Source: Anaerolineales bacterium
GTDB taxonomy: Bacteria; Chloroflexota; Anaerolineae; Anaerolineales; UBA11579
DNA length: 64,000 bases
Reading direction: 5' to 3'
Assembly (NCBI GenBank): GCA_019637755.1
Contig: JAHBVC010000001.1
Location: 124,001 to 188,000, forward strand
Shown here: piece after piece, positions 33,104 to 42,164 of the stretch
How the letters are laid out: each line of letters starts with the position of its first letter
Position numbering within the stretch: the stretch's first letter is position 1
Notes under the pieces: generated by a model
Databases searched by the model: none
What the model was told of the DNA's origin: nothing
The model's input: the letters and a program-made list of their open reading frames with translations, nothing else
Translations under genes and position numbers: made by a program

Positions 33104-34111
33104 ATGCTCTCCGCTTTCGAAGCCAACATCATCTTGCGCATAGCCACAGCAGCCGTGTTTACCGCCTTGCTGTGGCTAGTGTTCTTGCAACTGGCGCGTG
33201 GGCAGGGCAAATTGCTTTTTGCCATCGTAGCTGGCGGCCTGCTGGGGCTGTTTGCTTACCTGCCGTTGGCGCAGCTGCTGGCGTTCGTGCCGCTGCTGGG
33301 CCTGCTGGCCTGGGCCGCCATGCGCCGCGGGCGGGCCACAGCCTACCAGCCCGCGGTGGCACGCATTGAGGGCGGCGGCGTCAAGCGCGGCCTCACGCCG
33401 CCCGAGGCGGCAGTGCTGCTTGGCCGGCCGATCAACATTACGCTCACGCTCGTGCTGTTCGAGCTGCTGCGTAAGGGGATTTTGCGCCAGACGGCAGGTG
33501 CCCCTTTTACTGTCGAAGTCAACGAAGCGTTCCGCACGCATGGCAAGGGGCTGACGGCCCAGGCGCGTGGTGAGCAGCGCCGCCTAGCCGCCCAAGCCAT
33601 TCACGCCGCGCTGCATACGTTTGAAGAGCCATTTCTGGAGATCATTGAGAGCTCCCCCGGGGTGCCGGTAAGCCAGCTCGATCTGGGCGTGGCGGTGCAA
33701 CCATTGGTGCGCTATGTAGCTGGCCGTTCGGGTGGCTACAGCCTGGCCGAGACGCGCAGGTACTATGACTTGATTATTGACCGCGCTCCCAAAGAAGCAC
33801 GCAGTGACGGCAAGCTCACCTTTGACCGCGAGCGTATTTTCAATCGCAACCTTGGCTGGATCCTGCTGTTGGAGGACGCTGCTTTCGTCTCCGTGTTGGA
33901 TCAGCCGGATTATTCCTATGTGCCAGTGTGGCTGCGCAAGCAGCCCGTGGATCTGGGCGGGCGCACCTTCGCCCGCTGGGTGCAAGCCGTGTTCGCCGAA
34001 TTGGCCGGCGTGGTGGCCGAGGATGATATTGAGTTGCAACTGGGGGCGGATGCGGATGCCGTGACGGCAACCTTGCTAAATGATATTCGCCGCACAACCT
34101 TCTTCGGTTAG
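33104..34111 (+). CDS. TIGR04222/DUF2207-like membrane protein
   Basis: A 335-residue protein: three closely spaced N-terminal TM helices (about 8-28, 33-50, 53-70), then a soluble region starting GGGVKRGLTPPEAAVLLGRP and LFELLRKGILRQ. This is the small winged-helix-like module seen in TIGR04222 and DUF2207 proteins, which are often encoded with Cys/Gly-rich partners. The C-terminal 200 residues are not recognised. Direction and spacing place it with the radical SAM gene, although it has its own -10 box. A GTG at 33101 is an alternative start. Confidence 0.6.
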   Translation: MLSAFEANIILRIATAAVFTALLWLVFLQLARGQGKLLFAIVAGGLLGLFAYLPLAQLLAFVPLLGLLAWAAMRRGRATAYQPAVARIEGGGVKRGLTPPEAAVLLGRPINITLTLVLFELLRKGILRQTAGAPFTVEVNEAFRTHGKGLTAQARGEQRRLAAQAIHAALHTFEEPFLEIIESSPGVPVSQLDLGVAVQPLVRYVAGRSGGYSLAETRRYYDLIIDRAPKEARSDGKLTFDRERIFNRNLGWILLLEDAAFVSVLDQPDYSYVPVWLRKQPVDLGGRTFARWVQAVFAELAGVVAEDDIELQLGADADAVTATLLNDIRRTTFFG

Positions 34112-34116
34112 CGCGC

Positions 34117-34512
34117 TTATTTGATACGTACGAGCTGCCCCTTACGTTTTACGATGTTCTTGTAATCCCATTGGATCGTTTTGGATTTGCGCAGCCAGCG
34201 CTTGAGGTCTTTGCTGTTGATCTCGCTTGGGGCGTTATAGCGGATCGCTGCGCTTTTGAATTTTTCTGAGTTGGCGTTGAGCGCAGGCTCATCGAAGGAC
34301 TGGCCGCTCCAAAACATGAGCTGCACACCGTTCTTACGCACCCAGTAGCCCACGATCGGATTGCCCTCCAGAAACCACACCGGCCCACCGTGCCACATCT
34401 TGTTCTCAGCTTTGGGCAGCGCGGCATCGATCTCAGCTGCCAGGGCGCGGCAAGTGGCCTTGTACGCCCCTTCCTGGGCATTGTTGTAGGCGTTGATTTC
34501 GTTGGCGATCAC
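34117..34512 (-). CDS. DUF1801 (YdhG-like) protein
   Basis: A 131-residue protein with the DUF1801 pattern: ALAAEIDAALPKAENKMWHG, GGPVWFLEGNPIVGYWVRKN, VQLMFWSGQSFDEPAL and a basic C-terminus of SKDLKRWLRKSKTIQW. Members have an iron-chaperone-like fold related to YdhG/CyaY; role not established. It converges with the membrane gene at 34111 and is followed upstream by tRNA-Leu. Confidence 0.85.
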   Translation of the reverse strand: MIANEINAYNNAQEGAYKATCRALAAEIDAALPKAENKMWHGGPVWFLEGNPIVGYWVRKNGVQLMFWSGQSFDEPALNANSEKFKSAAIRYNAPSEINSKDLKRWLRKSKTIQWDYKNIVKRKGQLVRIK

Positions 34513-34535
34513 AGTAGGCTCAGCGTTAGGCAGGT

Positions 34536-34616
34536 GGGGAAGGAGGGAGTCGAACCCTCACGCCTTGCGGCACATGATCCTAAGTCATGCTTGTCTGCCA
34601 GTTCCAACACTTCCCC
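34536..34616 (-). tRNA. tRNA-Leu (anticodon TAG)
   Basis: An 81-nt tRNA with a long variable arm on the minus strand. The acceptor stem GGGGAAG/CTTCCCC is perfect, the anticodon loop is CTTAGGA (anticodon TAG, reads CTA), the variable arm is TGCCGCAAGGCG, and the T arm is GAGGG-TTCGACT-CCCTC. CCA is not fully encoded (ACC follows). Confidence 0.95.
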
Positions 34617-34649
34617 AGTGAGCCGATTATAACAAGCCTGTCTGTTGCC

Positions 34650-34683
34650 CATCGATCAATCAATTAATCGATTAATCGATATT
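34650..34683. repeat. GATTAATC repeat (copy 5)
   Basis: ATCGATCAATCAATTAATCG then ATTAATCGAT: the same 8-nt unit as at 31289, between tRNA-Leu and the 142-aa gene. Confidence 0.55.
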
Positions 34684-34699
34684 TGCATTCCTCGTGGAT

Positions 34700-34705
34700 T
34701 ATTAT
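34700..34705 (+). promoter_or_regulatory. -10 box of the 142-aa gene (leaderless)
   Basis: TATTAT, 6 nt before the ATG at 34712, with no Shine-Dalgarno. Confidence 0.45.
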
Positions 34706-34711
34706 TTATGC

Positions 34712-35140
34712 ATGTCGCGAGTGATCAAAACAGAAAACGTTGCCACCGAGCGTACCCGCCTGATGAAAGCGATGGCGATCGCCATGCGCGAATTGATTGC
34801 CAAACAGGGCTTCGATAGCCAAGCGCGCGATCTGACGGCCTTCATGGTATTTGCCCTGGATAGCGTGAGCCAGAGTGTGGAGCGCAGCGTCGTGCCGTGG
34901 GAGAAGCGCGGCTATTGGGTCAAGGCAGACCGCTTTCGCATGGATTGGGCCTGGACCGAGCCCACGGCCAAGAAGCTACGCGTCGCCCTGCTGGCCGAGG
35001 ATATGGGCGCCATCGCCGAGAGCATCGCCAGCCTGGCGCAACGTTTGCAAAATGTGGATGCGCCAGTGAAGCACCGCCTGGGAACGCCCTGGGTGGGTGC
35101 ATGGGAGAAGCTGCATGCCGCACAAAGTGCTGGTGGTTGA
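34712..35140 (+). CDS. Conserved-looking hypothetical protein upstream of the phosphate response regulator
   Basis: A 142-residue, mostly helical protein without signal or TM segment. It contains [20 protein letters not shown] (Trp/Tyr-rich) and [20 protein letters not shown]. No domain recognised. It overlaps the response-regulator gene by 26 nt, so it is likely translated with it and may belong to phosphate signalling. ATG 34712 is favoured over an in-frame GTG at 34694 because the -10 box falls between them. Confidence 0.65.
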   Translation: MSRVIKTENVATERTRLMKAMAIAMRELIAKQGFDSQARDLTAFMVFALDSVSQSVERSVVPWEKRGYWVKADRFRMDWAWTEPTAKKLRVALLAEDMGAIAESIASLAQRLQNVDAPVKHRLGTPWVGAWEKLHAAQSAGG

Positions 35141-35810
35141 AGACGATGCCGCCATACGCGAAGCGCTGAGCTACAACCTCGGGCGCGAGGGCTACCAGGT
35201 GGACACGGTAGCCGATGGCGCAGCCGCCTTGGCAGCCGTGCGCCAAAGCGCCCCAGATGTTGTTATTTTGGATTTGATGCTGCCCGGCCTGGATGGCTTC
35301 GAAGTCACCCGGGCGCTGCGCAAGGATAATAATGTGCCGATCCTGATGTTGACGGCGCGCGATGACGAGATTGACCGCGTGCTAGGCCTCGAGATGGGAG
35401 CCGATGATTATCTGACCAAGCCCTTCTCGATGCGTGAGCTGCTGGCGCGCGTCAAAGCCATGTTGCGCCGTGTCGAGATGGAGCACACTGCGCATAGGCC
35501 GGCCGTGGCAGAGACAGTGGCCAGCGGCAATCTAGCCATCGACCTGGCCCGCCACGAGGTCACTCTGGATGGGGCAGTGCTTGACCTCAAGCCCAAGGAA
35601 TACGAGCTCTTGTTGTTTCTGATGCAGAACCGCGGCCGCGCCTATACCCGTGAGCAGTTGCTGGAGCAGGTGTGGGGCTGGGAATTCTCCGGCGGCAGCC
35701 GTACCGTGGACGTGCACGTGCGTTGGCTGCGGGCGCGCATTGAGGCGGATGCGGAGCAGCCGCAGCGCATCATCACCGTGCGCGGCGTAGGCTACCGCTT
35801 CGAGGGCTAA
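35115..35810 (+). CDS. phoB: OmpR/PhoB-family response regulator
   Basis: A 231-residue regulator. The receiver domain has VVEDD (acidic pocket), [15 protein letters not shown] with the phospho-acceptor Asp near residue 52, and [10 protein letters not shown] with the conserved Lys. The C-terminal winged helix reads [20 protein letters not shown] ... [19 protein letters not shown]. It is placed directly before a PhoR-type kinase and pstSCAB, so it very likely senses phosphate limitation (PhoB/PhoP ortholog). GGAGAAG precedes ATG 35115; an upstream GTG at 35097 is less likely. Confidence 0.88.
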   Translation: MPHKVLVVEDDAAIREALSYNLGREGYQVDTVADGAAALAAVRQSAPDVVILDLMLPGLDGFEVTRALRKDNNVPILMLTARDDEIDRVLGLEMGADDYLTKPFSMRELLARVKAMLRRVEMEHTAHRPAVAETVASGNLAIDLARHEVTLDGAVLDLKPKEYELLLFLMQNRGRAYTREQLLEQVWGWEFSGGSRTVDVHVRWLRARIEADAEQPQRIITVRGVGYRFEG

Positions 35811-37097
35811 GTGCGCGATATTCGCTTGGGCCGCTTACTGGCTGCACTTCTGGCGTTCGCCGCTCTGTGTATTTTTATCTATTCACAAATTCGCCCTTTT
35901 ATCCTTGAGCCAGAACAACTGCTGGTGGTCAACCGCGGCTTCTTGTTTGCCGTGCTGCTTGCCGCGCTGGCGGCTTGCGCCCTGGCATGGATACCGCAGC
36001 CCGCGCATGACTTTGACACCCACGCCCAAGAATCGTCTGAGCTGCGCCGCCAGCGGGCTACACTGCAAGCCGTGCTGGATGGCAGCCCGGCGGGCATTGT
36101 GCTCGTGGCCGATGATGGCCGCGTGCTGCTCAGCAATACACGTATGCAGAGCTTGTTTGCACTCAGCGAAGATGAGCAAGCTGCGGACACCTTGGCACAC
36201 TTGTTGCGCCAGTATCAGTTCATCGAGGCATGGCACAAGGCCGTGCAGAGCGGAGCGGGGCAGGTGTTGGTGGCCGAGGTGCCGCAGAGCAGGCGCACGC
36301 TGCGTGCCAGCGTGCTGCCGCTGGGCGGCGCCGTCGGCGGCGAATTAAGCGGGCATAGTGTGATTGCCTTCGAAGATGTCACCGAATTGCACCGCCTCGA
36401 AACGGTGCGCAAAGATTTTGTCAGCAATGTCTCGCACGAGTTGCGCACGCCGCTGACTTCGCTGCGCTTGCTTACCGAAAGCCTACGCGGTGGCGCCATT
36501 CACGACCCGTCAGCCGCTGAGCGCTTTCTGGCCCTGATGGAAACCGAGCTCGATGCCCTCTCCACCCTGGTGACCGAGCTGCTCGAATTGGCGCGCACCG
36601 AATCCCAGAATGTAAAGCTGCTTCTTGCGGCTACCGATGGCTGTGCGCTGCTGCAGGCGGCCGCCGGGCGGCTGCGTGTGCAGGCCGAACGGGCAGGCTT
36701 GCAACTGCGCGTGGACTGCCCACCCGGGCTGCCCAGTGTGCTGGCCGATGCGCCGCGGATTGAGCAGGTGCTGGTGAACCTGATCCACAATGCCACCAAG
36801 TTCACTCCCGCCGGGGGGAGTATTCAGGTTAGCGCGGCCGCCAAGGATGGCCTGGTGGAGTTCAGTGTGCAGGATAGCGGCGTGGGCATTGAAAGCGAGG
36901 ATCAGGCGCGGATCTTTGAGCGCTTCTACAAAACCGATCCGGCGCGCAACCGCACCGGCACCGGGCTGGGCCTGGCCATCGCACGCCATGTGGTGGAAGC
37001 ACACGGCGGGCATATTGGCGTGAGTAGCCAGCCGGGCAGGGGCAGCCGCTTCTTCTTTACGTTGAGGAGAGTGGTGGGGGAGGAAAAAAATCTGTGA
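35811..37097 (+). CDS. phoR: Sensor histidine kinase, PhoR-like
   Basis: A 428-residue kinase: two N-terminal TM helices (about 7-25 and 41-58) with almost no sensor loop between them, a PAS domain (about 85-190), HisKA with VSNVSHELRTPLTSLRLL (phospho-His near 207) and an ATPase domain with NLIHNATKFTPAGG, DSGVGIESEDQARIFERFYK and TGTGLGLAIAR. The short loop fits PhoR kinases that sense through the Pst transporter. GTG 35811 abuts the regulator stop. Confidence 0.9.
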   Translation: MRDIRLGRLLAALLAFAALCIFIYSQIRPFILEPEQLLVVNRGFLFAVLLAALAACALAWIPQPAHDFDTHAQESSELRRQRATLQAVLDGSPAGIVLVADDGRVLLSNTRMQSLFALSEDEQAADTLAHLLRQYQFIEAWHKAVQSGAGQVLVAEVPQSRRTLRASVLPLGGAVGGELSGHSVIAFEDVTELHRLETVRKDFVSNVSHELRTPLTSLRLLTESLRGGAIHDPSAAERFLALMETELDALSTLVTELLELARTESQNVKLLLAATDGCALLQAAAGRLRVQAERAGLQLRVDCPPGLPSVLADAPRIEQVLVNLIHNATKFTPAGGSIQVSAAAKDGLVEFSVQDSGVGIESEDQARIFERFYKTDPARNRTGTGLGLAIARHVVEAHGGHIGVSSQPGRGSRFFFTLRRVVGEEKNL

Positions 37098-37215
37098 GCA
37101 GTAAATCAGTAATCGGTAATTAGTATCTTTAGTCTCGAATCTCCAATCTTCGAATCCCTAGTCTTTAATTCCCTGTTCCCTGCTTACTCTTCACTCATTA
37201 CTGCTCATTATCTCT
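37098..37215. repeat. AGTAATC-type degenerate repeat (copy 6)
   Basis: Units of 7-8 nt (CAGTAAATCAGTAATCGG, AATTAGTATC, AATCTCC, AATCTTCG, ACTCATTACTGCTCATTA) fill the kinase-pstS gap up to the PhoP-like box; no gene. Confidence 0.5.
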
Positions 37216-37225
37216 CCCCAATCCC

Positions 37226-37242
37226 TTAACAATCCCATAACA
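37226..37242 (+). promoter_or_regulatory. Candidate PhoP/PhoB box upstream of pstS
   Basis: TTAACA (37226-37231) and ATAACA (37237-37242) are 11 bp apart, the spacing of PhoP direct repeats. They lie 32 bp upstream of a possible -10 (TACTAT, 37274-37279), where an activator replacing the -35 would bind. Confidence 0.5.
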
Positions 37243-37327
37243 CGCCTGCGCGGGGGGCTTAACGCGACGTGGGTACTATGCTCACGTGTTCAAATCCCTT
37301 TCTTCGTTCCCTAAGGAGGAACATTCT

Positions 37328-38335
37328 ATGAATCGCAAGCTGTACCTTGGCCTCTCCGCTCTGGTGATTGCCGGCGTGCTGCTGGCCGCCTGCGGTGGCG
37401 CTGCCCCCGCTGCCACTGGGGCCCCGGCCGTGGTCGAGACCCAAGCTCCGGCTGAGGCCACCCAGGCTCTTGAGCTGGATCGCTTCAGCCCCTTAGCTGT
37501 TTCCGGTGACATCATCACCGCCGGCAGTTCCACCGTGTTCCCGCTGTCTGAGCGCATGGCGGAGCGCTTCAGCGATGAAGGCTTCAGCGGCAGCATCACC
37601 GTGGATAGCATCGGCTCGGGCGCCGGTATCGAGCGCTTCTGCGTGGCGGGTGACACCGATGTCGCCAATGCCAGCCGCGGCATCAAGGAGAGCGAAGTTG
37701 CCTCCTGCCAGGGCATCGGCCGTGAGCCAATCGAGTTCCGCGTCGGCACCGATGCGCTCTCCATCGTGGTGAGCCAAGCCAATGACTTCATCACCGATGT
37801 CACCACGGAAGAATTGGCCCTGATTTTCGGCGAAGCCACCAACTGGTCTGACGTGCGCCCCGAGTGGCCCAACGAGCCCATCCAGCGCTTTGTGCCTGGC
37901 ACCGACTCGGGCACCTTCGACTACTTCGTCGAGCACGTGTATGACAGTGACGCCACCGTCACCCTGGCTGCTGGCAACACCCAGCGCAGCGAAGATGACA
38001 ACGTTCTGGTACAAGGCATCCAGGGCAGCCCCTACGCCATCGGGTACTTTGGCTACGCCTACTACGCTGAGAATGCTAGCACCCTGCGCATCCTCAGCCT
38101 GGACGGAGTGGAAGCCAATGACGTAACGGTGGAAGACGGCAGCTACGGTTTGGCTCGCCCGCTCTTCCTGTATACCACCGCTGACATCCTGAACGAAAAG
38201 CCGCAGGTGGCTGCGTTCATCAACTTCTACCTCTCTTTCGTCAATGAAGAGATCGTGGATGTGGGCTACTTCCCGGCCAGTGATGCGGCGCTGCAGGCAG
38301 CCTGGGATGCATTCAACGCAGCAGTTGGCGAGTAG
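37328..38335 (+). CDS. pstS: Phosphate ABC transporter substrate-binding lipoprotein
   Basis: A 335-residue protein with signal peptide and lipobox LAAC (Cys near 20). The PstS core shows ITAGSSTVFPLSERMAERF, GSGAGIERFCVAGDTDVANA (phosphate-binding Ser/Gly loop), FVPGTDSGTFDYFVEH and GSPYAIGYFGYAYY. It captures phosphate outside the membrane for PstCAB. AAGGAGG lies 8 nt before ATG 37328. A hairpin follows, probably giving more pstS than permease mRNA. Confidence 0.95.
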   Translation: MNRKLYLGLSALVIAGVLLAACGGAAPAATGAPAVVETQAPAEATQALELDRFSPLAVSGDIITAGSSTVFPLSERMAERFSDEGFSGSITVDSIGSGAGIERFCVAGDTDVANASRGIKESEVASCQGIGREPIEFRVGTDALSIVVSQANDFITDVTTEELALIFGEATNWSDVRPEWPNEPIQRFVPGTDSGTFDYFVEHVYDSDATVTLAAGNTQRSEDDNVLVQGIQGSPYAIGYFGYAYYAENASTLRILSLDGVEANDVTVEDGSYGLARPLFLYTTADILNEKPQVAAFINFYLSFVNEEIVDVGYFPASDAALQAAWDAFNAAVGE

Positions 38336-38361
38336 CTTCTAAGACTCGGCTTCTCCTTCCA

Positions 38362-38399
38362 GATGAGGGCGGTCACAGTTCCTGGCGGCCGCCCTCATC
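38362..38399 (+). terminator. Intercistronic hairpin between pstS and pstC
   Basis: 11-bp perfect arms GATGAGGGCGG / CCGCCCTCATC with a 16-nt loop and no T-run. More likely a processing or stabilising hairpin than a full terminator. Confidence 0.55.
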
Positions 38400-38420
38400 G
38401 CCTGAGTTGGGACAGTTATA

Positions 38421-39617
38421 ATGAAATTTACATTCCCCTCAGAAGCAGGTTCCATGGCTCCGAATTCAAACCCTGCAAGTTTCAGTACGCCTTCGTTGAA
38501 ACGCAAGCCCCGTCTGGTGGAGCTGGTGATCCAGACCGTTTTGTTTTTATGTGGCTTGCTTTCCATTTTTGTTACCGTTGGCATTATTTATGAGCTGGGC
38601 AAAGAATCCATGCTCTTTTTTGGGCGCACTCAGTGGGAGTTGACCAACAAACCCATCGTGGCCGCCATTTCGGCCAGTGATGTGCAATTTGAAGTGGGCA
38701 CCAGTGGTGCCAGCGCCCAAGCGGGCGATGTGCTGCGCCTGGGTGACGAGCTGATGCACCTCGATGCGGTTGAAGGCGCCACGTACTTTGTTGAGCGCGG
38801 CTACCGCGGCAGCCTGCCCGCCGCTCATGCGGCCGGCAGCATCTTGCAGCGTGGTATTGACCCCAGCATCGCTGAATTCCTCACCGGCACCTCATGGGCG
38901 CCGCACGCCGGGCAGTTTGGCGTACTGCCGCTGCTCAACGCCACGCTAATGGTCTCCGGCATCGCCATCCTGGTGGCGCTGCCGCTGGGCTTGGCCTCGG
39001 CGATCTATCTGAGTGAATACGCCTCGCAGAAGGCGCGCAATGCACTCAAGCCAATTCTTGAAGTGCTGGCAGGGGTGCCCACGGTGGTGTATGGCTACTT
39101 TGCGCTCACGTTTATGACGCCGTTCCTGCGTTCCATCTTTGGGCAAGATACAGTGCAGATCTACAACACGGCCTCTGCGGGCATTGTGATTGGCATTCTG
39201 ATCCTGCCACTGGTGAGCACGATCAGTGAAGATGCGCTCAACGCCGTGCCGCGCTCGCTGCGCGAGGCGGCCTACGGCCTGGGCGCCACCAAGCTGGAGA
39301 CGGCGGTACGCGTGGTGCTGCCGGCCGCCTTTTCGGGCATTGCTGCGGCGGTGATCATCGCCATCTCGCGTGCCATCGGTGAGACGATGGTGGTGGCGCT
39401 GGCTGCTGGCGCCGGGCCAGCCTTCACCTTCAACCCCTTCCAGGCCGCCGAAACCATGACCGGGCACATTGTACGCATCAGCGGCGGTGACCTGAGCTAT
39501 GACTCGTTGGACTACAACAGCATCTTTGCCATCGGCCTGATGCTATTTGTGATGACGCTGGCGCTCAACATCTTCAGCCAGTACATCGTGCGCCGCTTCC
39601 GTGAGGTATACGAATGA
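38421..39617 (+). CDS. pstC: Phosphate ABC transporter permease PstC with extracytoplasmic insert
   Basis: A 398-residue permease. The C-terminal 240 residues are typical PstC with the EAA loop ([20 protein letters not shown]). Between TM1 (about 33-57) and TM2 (about 168-190) lies an extra domain of about 75 residues including [18 protein letters not shown] and [19 protein letters not shown], a pattern like the beta motif common in phage tail and adhesin proteins. Normal PstC has about 300-320 residues. ATG 38454 is an alternative start. It overlaps pstA by 4 nt. Confidence 0.93.
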   Translation: MKFTFPSEAGSMAPNSNPASFSTPSLKRKPRLVELVIQTVLFLCGLLSIFVTVGIIYELGKESMLFFGRTQWELTNKPIVAAISASDVQFEVGTSGASAQAGDVLRLGDELMHLDAVEGATYFVERGYRGSLPAAHAAGSILQRGIDPSIAEFLTGTSWAPHAGQFGVLPLLNATLMVSGIAILVALPLGLASAIYLSEYASQKARNALKPILEVLAGVPTVVYGYFALTFMTPFLRSIFGQDTVQIYNTASAGIVIGILILPLVSTISEDALNAVPRSLREAAYGLGATKLETAVRVVLPAAFSGIAAAVIIAISRAIGETMVVALAAGAGPAFTFNPFQAAETMTGHIVRISGGDLSYDSLDYNSIFAIGLMLFVMTLALNIFSQYIVRRFREVYE

Positions 39618-40846
39618 GCGCTGAGACGCTGCAGTCCAGCAACCTGCCGCGGCGCCACCGCCTAGGGCGCACCTGGTTGGTGGTCTTTCAGGTGGCGCTG
39701 GTGGTGGGCATCATTGCTCTGTGTGCGCTGCTGTTCAACATCTTTGATGGTTCCTTCGGCTATGTAGCTGTGCAAGACAAAGTGAACCCTGCCAGCCTAG
39801 CCGTGAACGGCGTCGCACTGGAAGAGTTAGACAAGGACACCCTGGTCGAGATCTTGCGTGCGCATGTCTCTGCCGGGCTGATGGCGCGCTATGAGTTTGA
39901 GCGGCCCTTTGCCGAACGCGATGCTGGCGAAGTCTACGATCTCATCCTTGAACGTGTAGTTGCGCCCGAATTTGTTGCGCAATGGTCGCTGTATCAAAGC
40001 CTTACCAACGCGGCGCAGATTCGCCAGACGGTAGCCGAGCAGTACCCGGAAGCACGCCTCGAGTTCCGTAGCTGGCTTAACTGGCACTTTTTGCGTGCGC
40101 CGCAATCCAGCTATCCCGAGATCGCGGGCGTGCGTACCGCCGTGCTTGGCTCGCTGTGGACGATCTCGATTGCGGTGCTGTTTGCCTTTCCGGTGGGGGT
40201 GGCGGCGGCAGTCTATCTGCAGGAGTACGCGCCGGATAACCTCATCAACCGCATCATCCAAACCAATATCACCAACCTGGCTGGCGTGCCCTCGATCATT
40301 TATGGCATCCTCGGTCTGGCGATCTTTGTGCGTGCCCTGGGGCAGATCACCAGCGGGATTGCCTTTGGCCTGAGTGACCCGGCCACCGCCAACGGGCGCA
40401 CGATCCTCTCGGCCGGCCTGACCCTGGGCATGCTGGTACTGCCGCTGATCATCATCAACGCCCAGGAGGCGATCAAGGCGGTGCCCACCTCACTGCGCCA
40501 AGCCAGCTACGGCCTGGGCGCGACGCGCTGGGAGACGGTGTGGCACCATGTGCTGCCCAATGCCTTGCCCGGCATTATGACTGGCACGATCCTGGCCATC
40601 TCGCGCGCCATCGGCGAAACCGCACCGCTGATCGTCATCGGGGCCTCAACCTTTATCCAGGTGGATCCTGAAGGCCCGTTCTCTAAGTTCACTACGCTGC
40701 CGATCCAGATCTATCAGTGGACGGCGCGCCCGCAATCGGTGTTTCGCAACCTGGCCGGTGGCGCCAGCCTGGTGCTGCTGGGCTTGCTGCTCAGCATGAA
40801 CGCCACGGCCATCATTTTGCGCAATCGTTTCCGCAGGAGCCAATAA
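39614..40846 (+). CDS. pstA: Phosphate ABC transporter permease PstA with extracytoplasmic insert
   Basis: A 410-residue permease. The conserved part shows [20 protein letters not shown], the EAA loop [20 protein letters not shown] and [19 protein letters not shown]1 is near 22-44 and the next TM only near 172-192. The roughly 125 residues between are predicted helical ([40 protein letters not shown]) and far exceed the usual loop. It forms the channel with PstC. The start overlaps the pstC stop. Confidence 0.93.
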   Translation: MSAETLQSSNLPRRHRLGRTWLVVFQVALVVGIIALCALLFNIFDGSFGYVAVQDKVNPASLAVNGVALEELDKDTLVEILRAHVSAGLMARYEFERPFAERDAGEVYDLILERVVAPEFVAQWSLYQSLTNAAQIRQTVAEQYPEARLEFRSWLNWHFLRAPQSSYPEIAGVRTAVLGSLWTISIAVLFAFPVGVAAAVYLQEYAPDNLINRIIQTNITNLAGVPSIIYGILGLAIFVRALGQITSGIAFGLSDPATANGRTILSAGLTLGMLVLPLIIINAQEAIKAVPTSLRQASYGLGATRWETVWHHVLPNALPGIMTGTILAISRAIGETAPLIVIGASTFIQVDPEGPFSKFTTLPIQIYQWTARPQSVFRNLAGGASLVLLGLLLSMNATAIILRNRFRRSQ

Positions 40847-40848
40847 GC

Positions 40849-41649
40849 ATGCCCGAAACTGCTCACAACTCCGCCTTGAATGGGGCGGCAATCGAATCCA
40901 AAGACCTCAGCATCTACTACGGCGATTTTCAAGCCGTGCGGGATGTCAATCTGGATATCCAGACCAATCGCATCACCGCCATCATCGGGCCTTCGGGTTG
41001 CGGCAAGAGCACGGTGTTGCGGGCCTTCAACCGCATGAACGAGCTCATCCCCAACGTAGGCACCAAGGGCGAGGTGCTGTTCCGCGGCCAGAACATCTAT
41101 GCCAACGATGTGGACCCGGTAGAAGTGCGCCGCCGCATCGGCATGGTGTTCCAAAAGCCCAACCCGTTCCCCAAGTCTGTGTACGAGAATGTGGCCTGGG
41201 GGGCTCGCATCAATGGCTTCAAAGGCAATATGGATGAGCTGGTGCACAACAGCCTCAAGGCGGCCGCGCTGTGGGATGAAGTCAAAGATAAGCTTGATCA
41301 GAGCGGCCTGTCACTCTCCGGCGGCCAGCAACAGCGCCTGTGCATTGCGCGCACCATTGCCGTGCGCCCCGACATCATCCTGATGGATGAGCCGTGCTCG
41401 GCGCTGGACCCTATCGCCACCTTGCGCATCGAGGAGCTGATGCGCGACCTGGCCACCGAGTACACCATCATCATCGTGACCCACAACATGCAGCAGGCCG
41501 CCCGCGTATCCGACCGCACGGCGTTCTTCTCGCTGTCTGAGGATGGCAAGCGTGCCGGCATGCTGATGGAGTACGGTGACACCAAGACCATGTTTACGCG
41601 GCCAGAGAAGAAGATCACGGAAGATTACATCACTGGCCGTTTCGGATAA
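40849..41649 (+). CDS. pstB: Phosphate ABC transporter ATP-binding protein
   Basis: A 266-residue ABC ATPase of normal size: Walker [30 protein letters not shown] (PstB-type Q-loop), signature LSGGQQQRL, Walker [14 protein letters not shown] and the H-loop VTHNM. It powers PstCA. GCAGGAG precedes ATG 40849; the frame is open further upstream only inside pstA. No phoU gene follows. Confidence 0.96.
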   Translation: MPETAHNSALNGAAIESKDLSIYYGDFQAVRDVNLDIQTNRITAIIGPSGCGKSTVLRAFNRMNELIPNVGTKGEVLFRGQNIYANDVDPVEVRRRIGMVFQKPNPFPKSVYENVAWGARINGFKGNMDELVHNSLKAAALWDEVKDKLDQSGLSLSGGQQQRLCIARTIAVRPDIILMDEPCSALDPIATLRIEELMRDLATEYTIIIVTHNMQQAARVSDRTAFFSLSEDGKRAGMLMEYGDTKTMFTRPEKKITEDYITGRFG

Positions 41650-41663
41650 ACGTACGAGGCTGC

Positions 41664-42083
41664 ATGCAACGCAAACGAGTTCTGTTTCTGTGCACTGGAA
41701 ATACCTGCCGCTCACAGATGGCAGAAGCGATTGTGAATGCCCGGCTGGGTGACCGCTGGCAGGCGTTTAGTGCCGGCGTGAGCCCGGCCGCTGCGATTAA
41801 CCCCTATACCACCAAAGCCTTAGCTGAGCTCGGCATTGTGCATCTGGGCGAGCCCAAAGCCCCGGATGTCTTTCAAGGCCAACACTTTGACCTGGTGGTG
41901 ACGCTGTGCGCCGATGCTGACGAGAATTGCCCAACCTGGCTGGGCTCGGCAGGGGAGCGCCAGCATCTCGGCTTCCCGGATCCTGCTACGGCACGCGGCA
42001 GCGAGGAGCAGATCATGCCGATCTACCGCCAGGTGCTTAAGGACATTGCGGCTAAAGTGCCGGCGCTGTTGGAGAGTAGATAG
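41664..42083 (+). CDS. arsC: Arsenate reductase, low-molecular-weight phosphatase fold
   Basis: A 139-residue protein: P-loop CTGNTCRSQ (C10-X5-R16), the two further Cys of thioredoxin-coupled ArsC in [13 protein letters not shown], and the FPDPA acid loop. It reduces arsenate to arsenite. A protein-tyrosine phosphatase is the alternative, but the ADADENCP pattern favours ArsC. It starts 14 nt after pstB, which makes sense because arsenate enters through Pst. No arsenite exporter is seen in the window. Confidence 0.88.
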   Translation: MQRKRVLFLCTGNTCRSQMAEAIVNARLGDRWQAFSAGVSPAAAINPYTTKALAELGIVHLGEPKAPDVFQGQHFDLVVTLCADADENCPTWLGSAGERQHLGFPDPATARGSEEQIMPIYRQVLKDIAAKVPALLESR

Positions 42084-42096
42084 AAACTATGCAACG

Positions 42097-42158
42097 GTCG
42101 CTCAGTCGATTAGTCAATTAGTCCGCTGGTCAACGGCAATCGACTAATCGACTAGACA
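42097..42158. repeat. 8-nt-period GTC repeat, palindromic (copy 7)
   Basis: AGTCGATT, AGTCAATT, AGTCCGCT, GGTCAACG, then inverted CAATCGACTAATCGACTAGAC. It forms a long hairpin between the convergent arsC and trehalose synthase genes. Confidence 0.65.
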
Positions 42159-42164
42159 ACGTTA

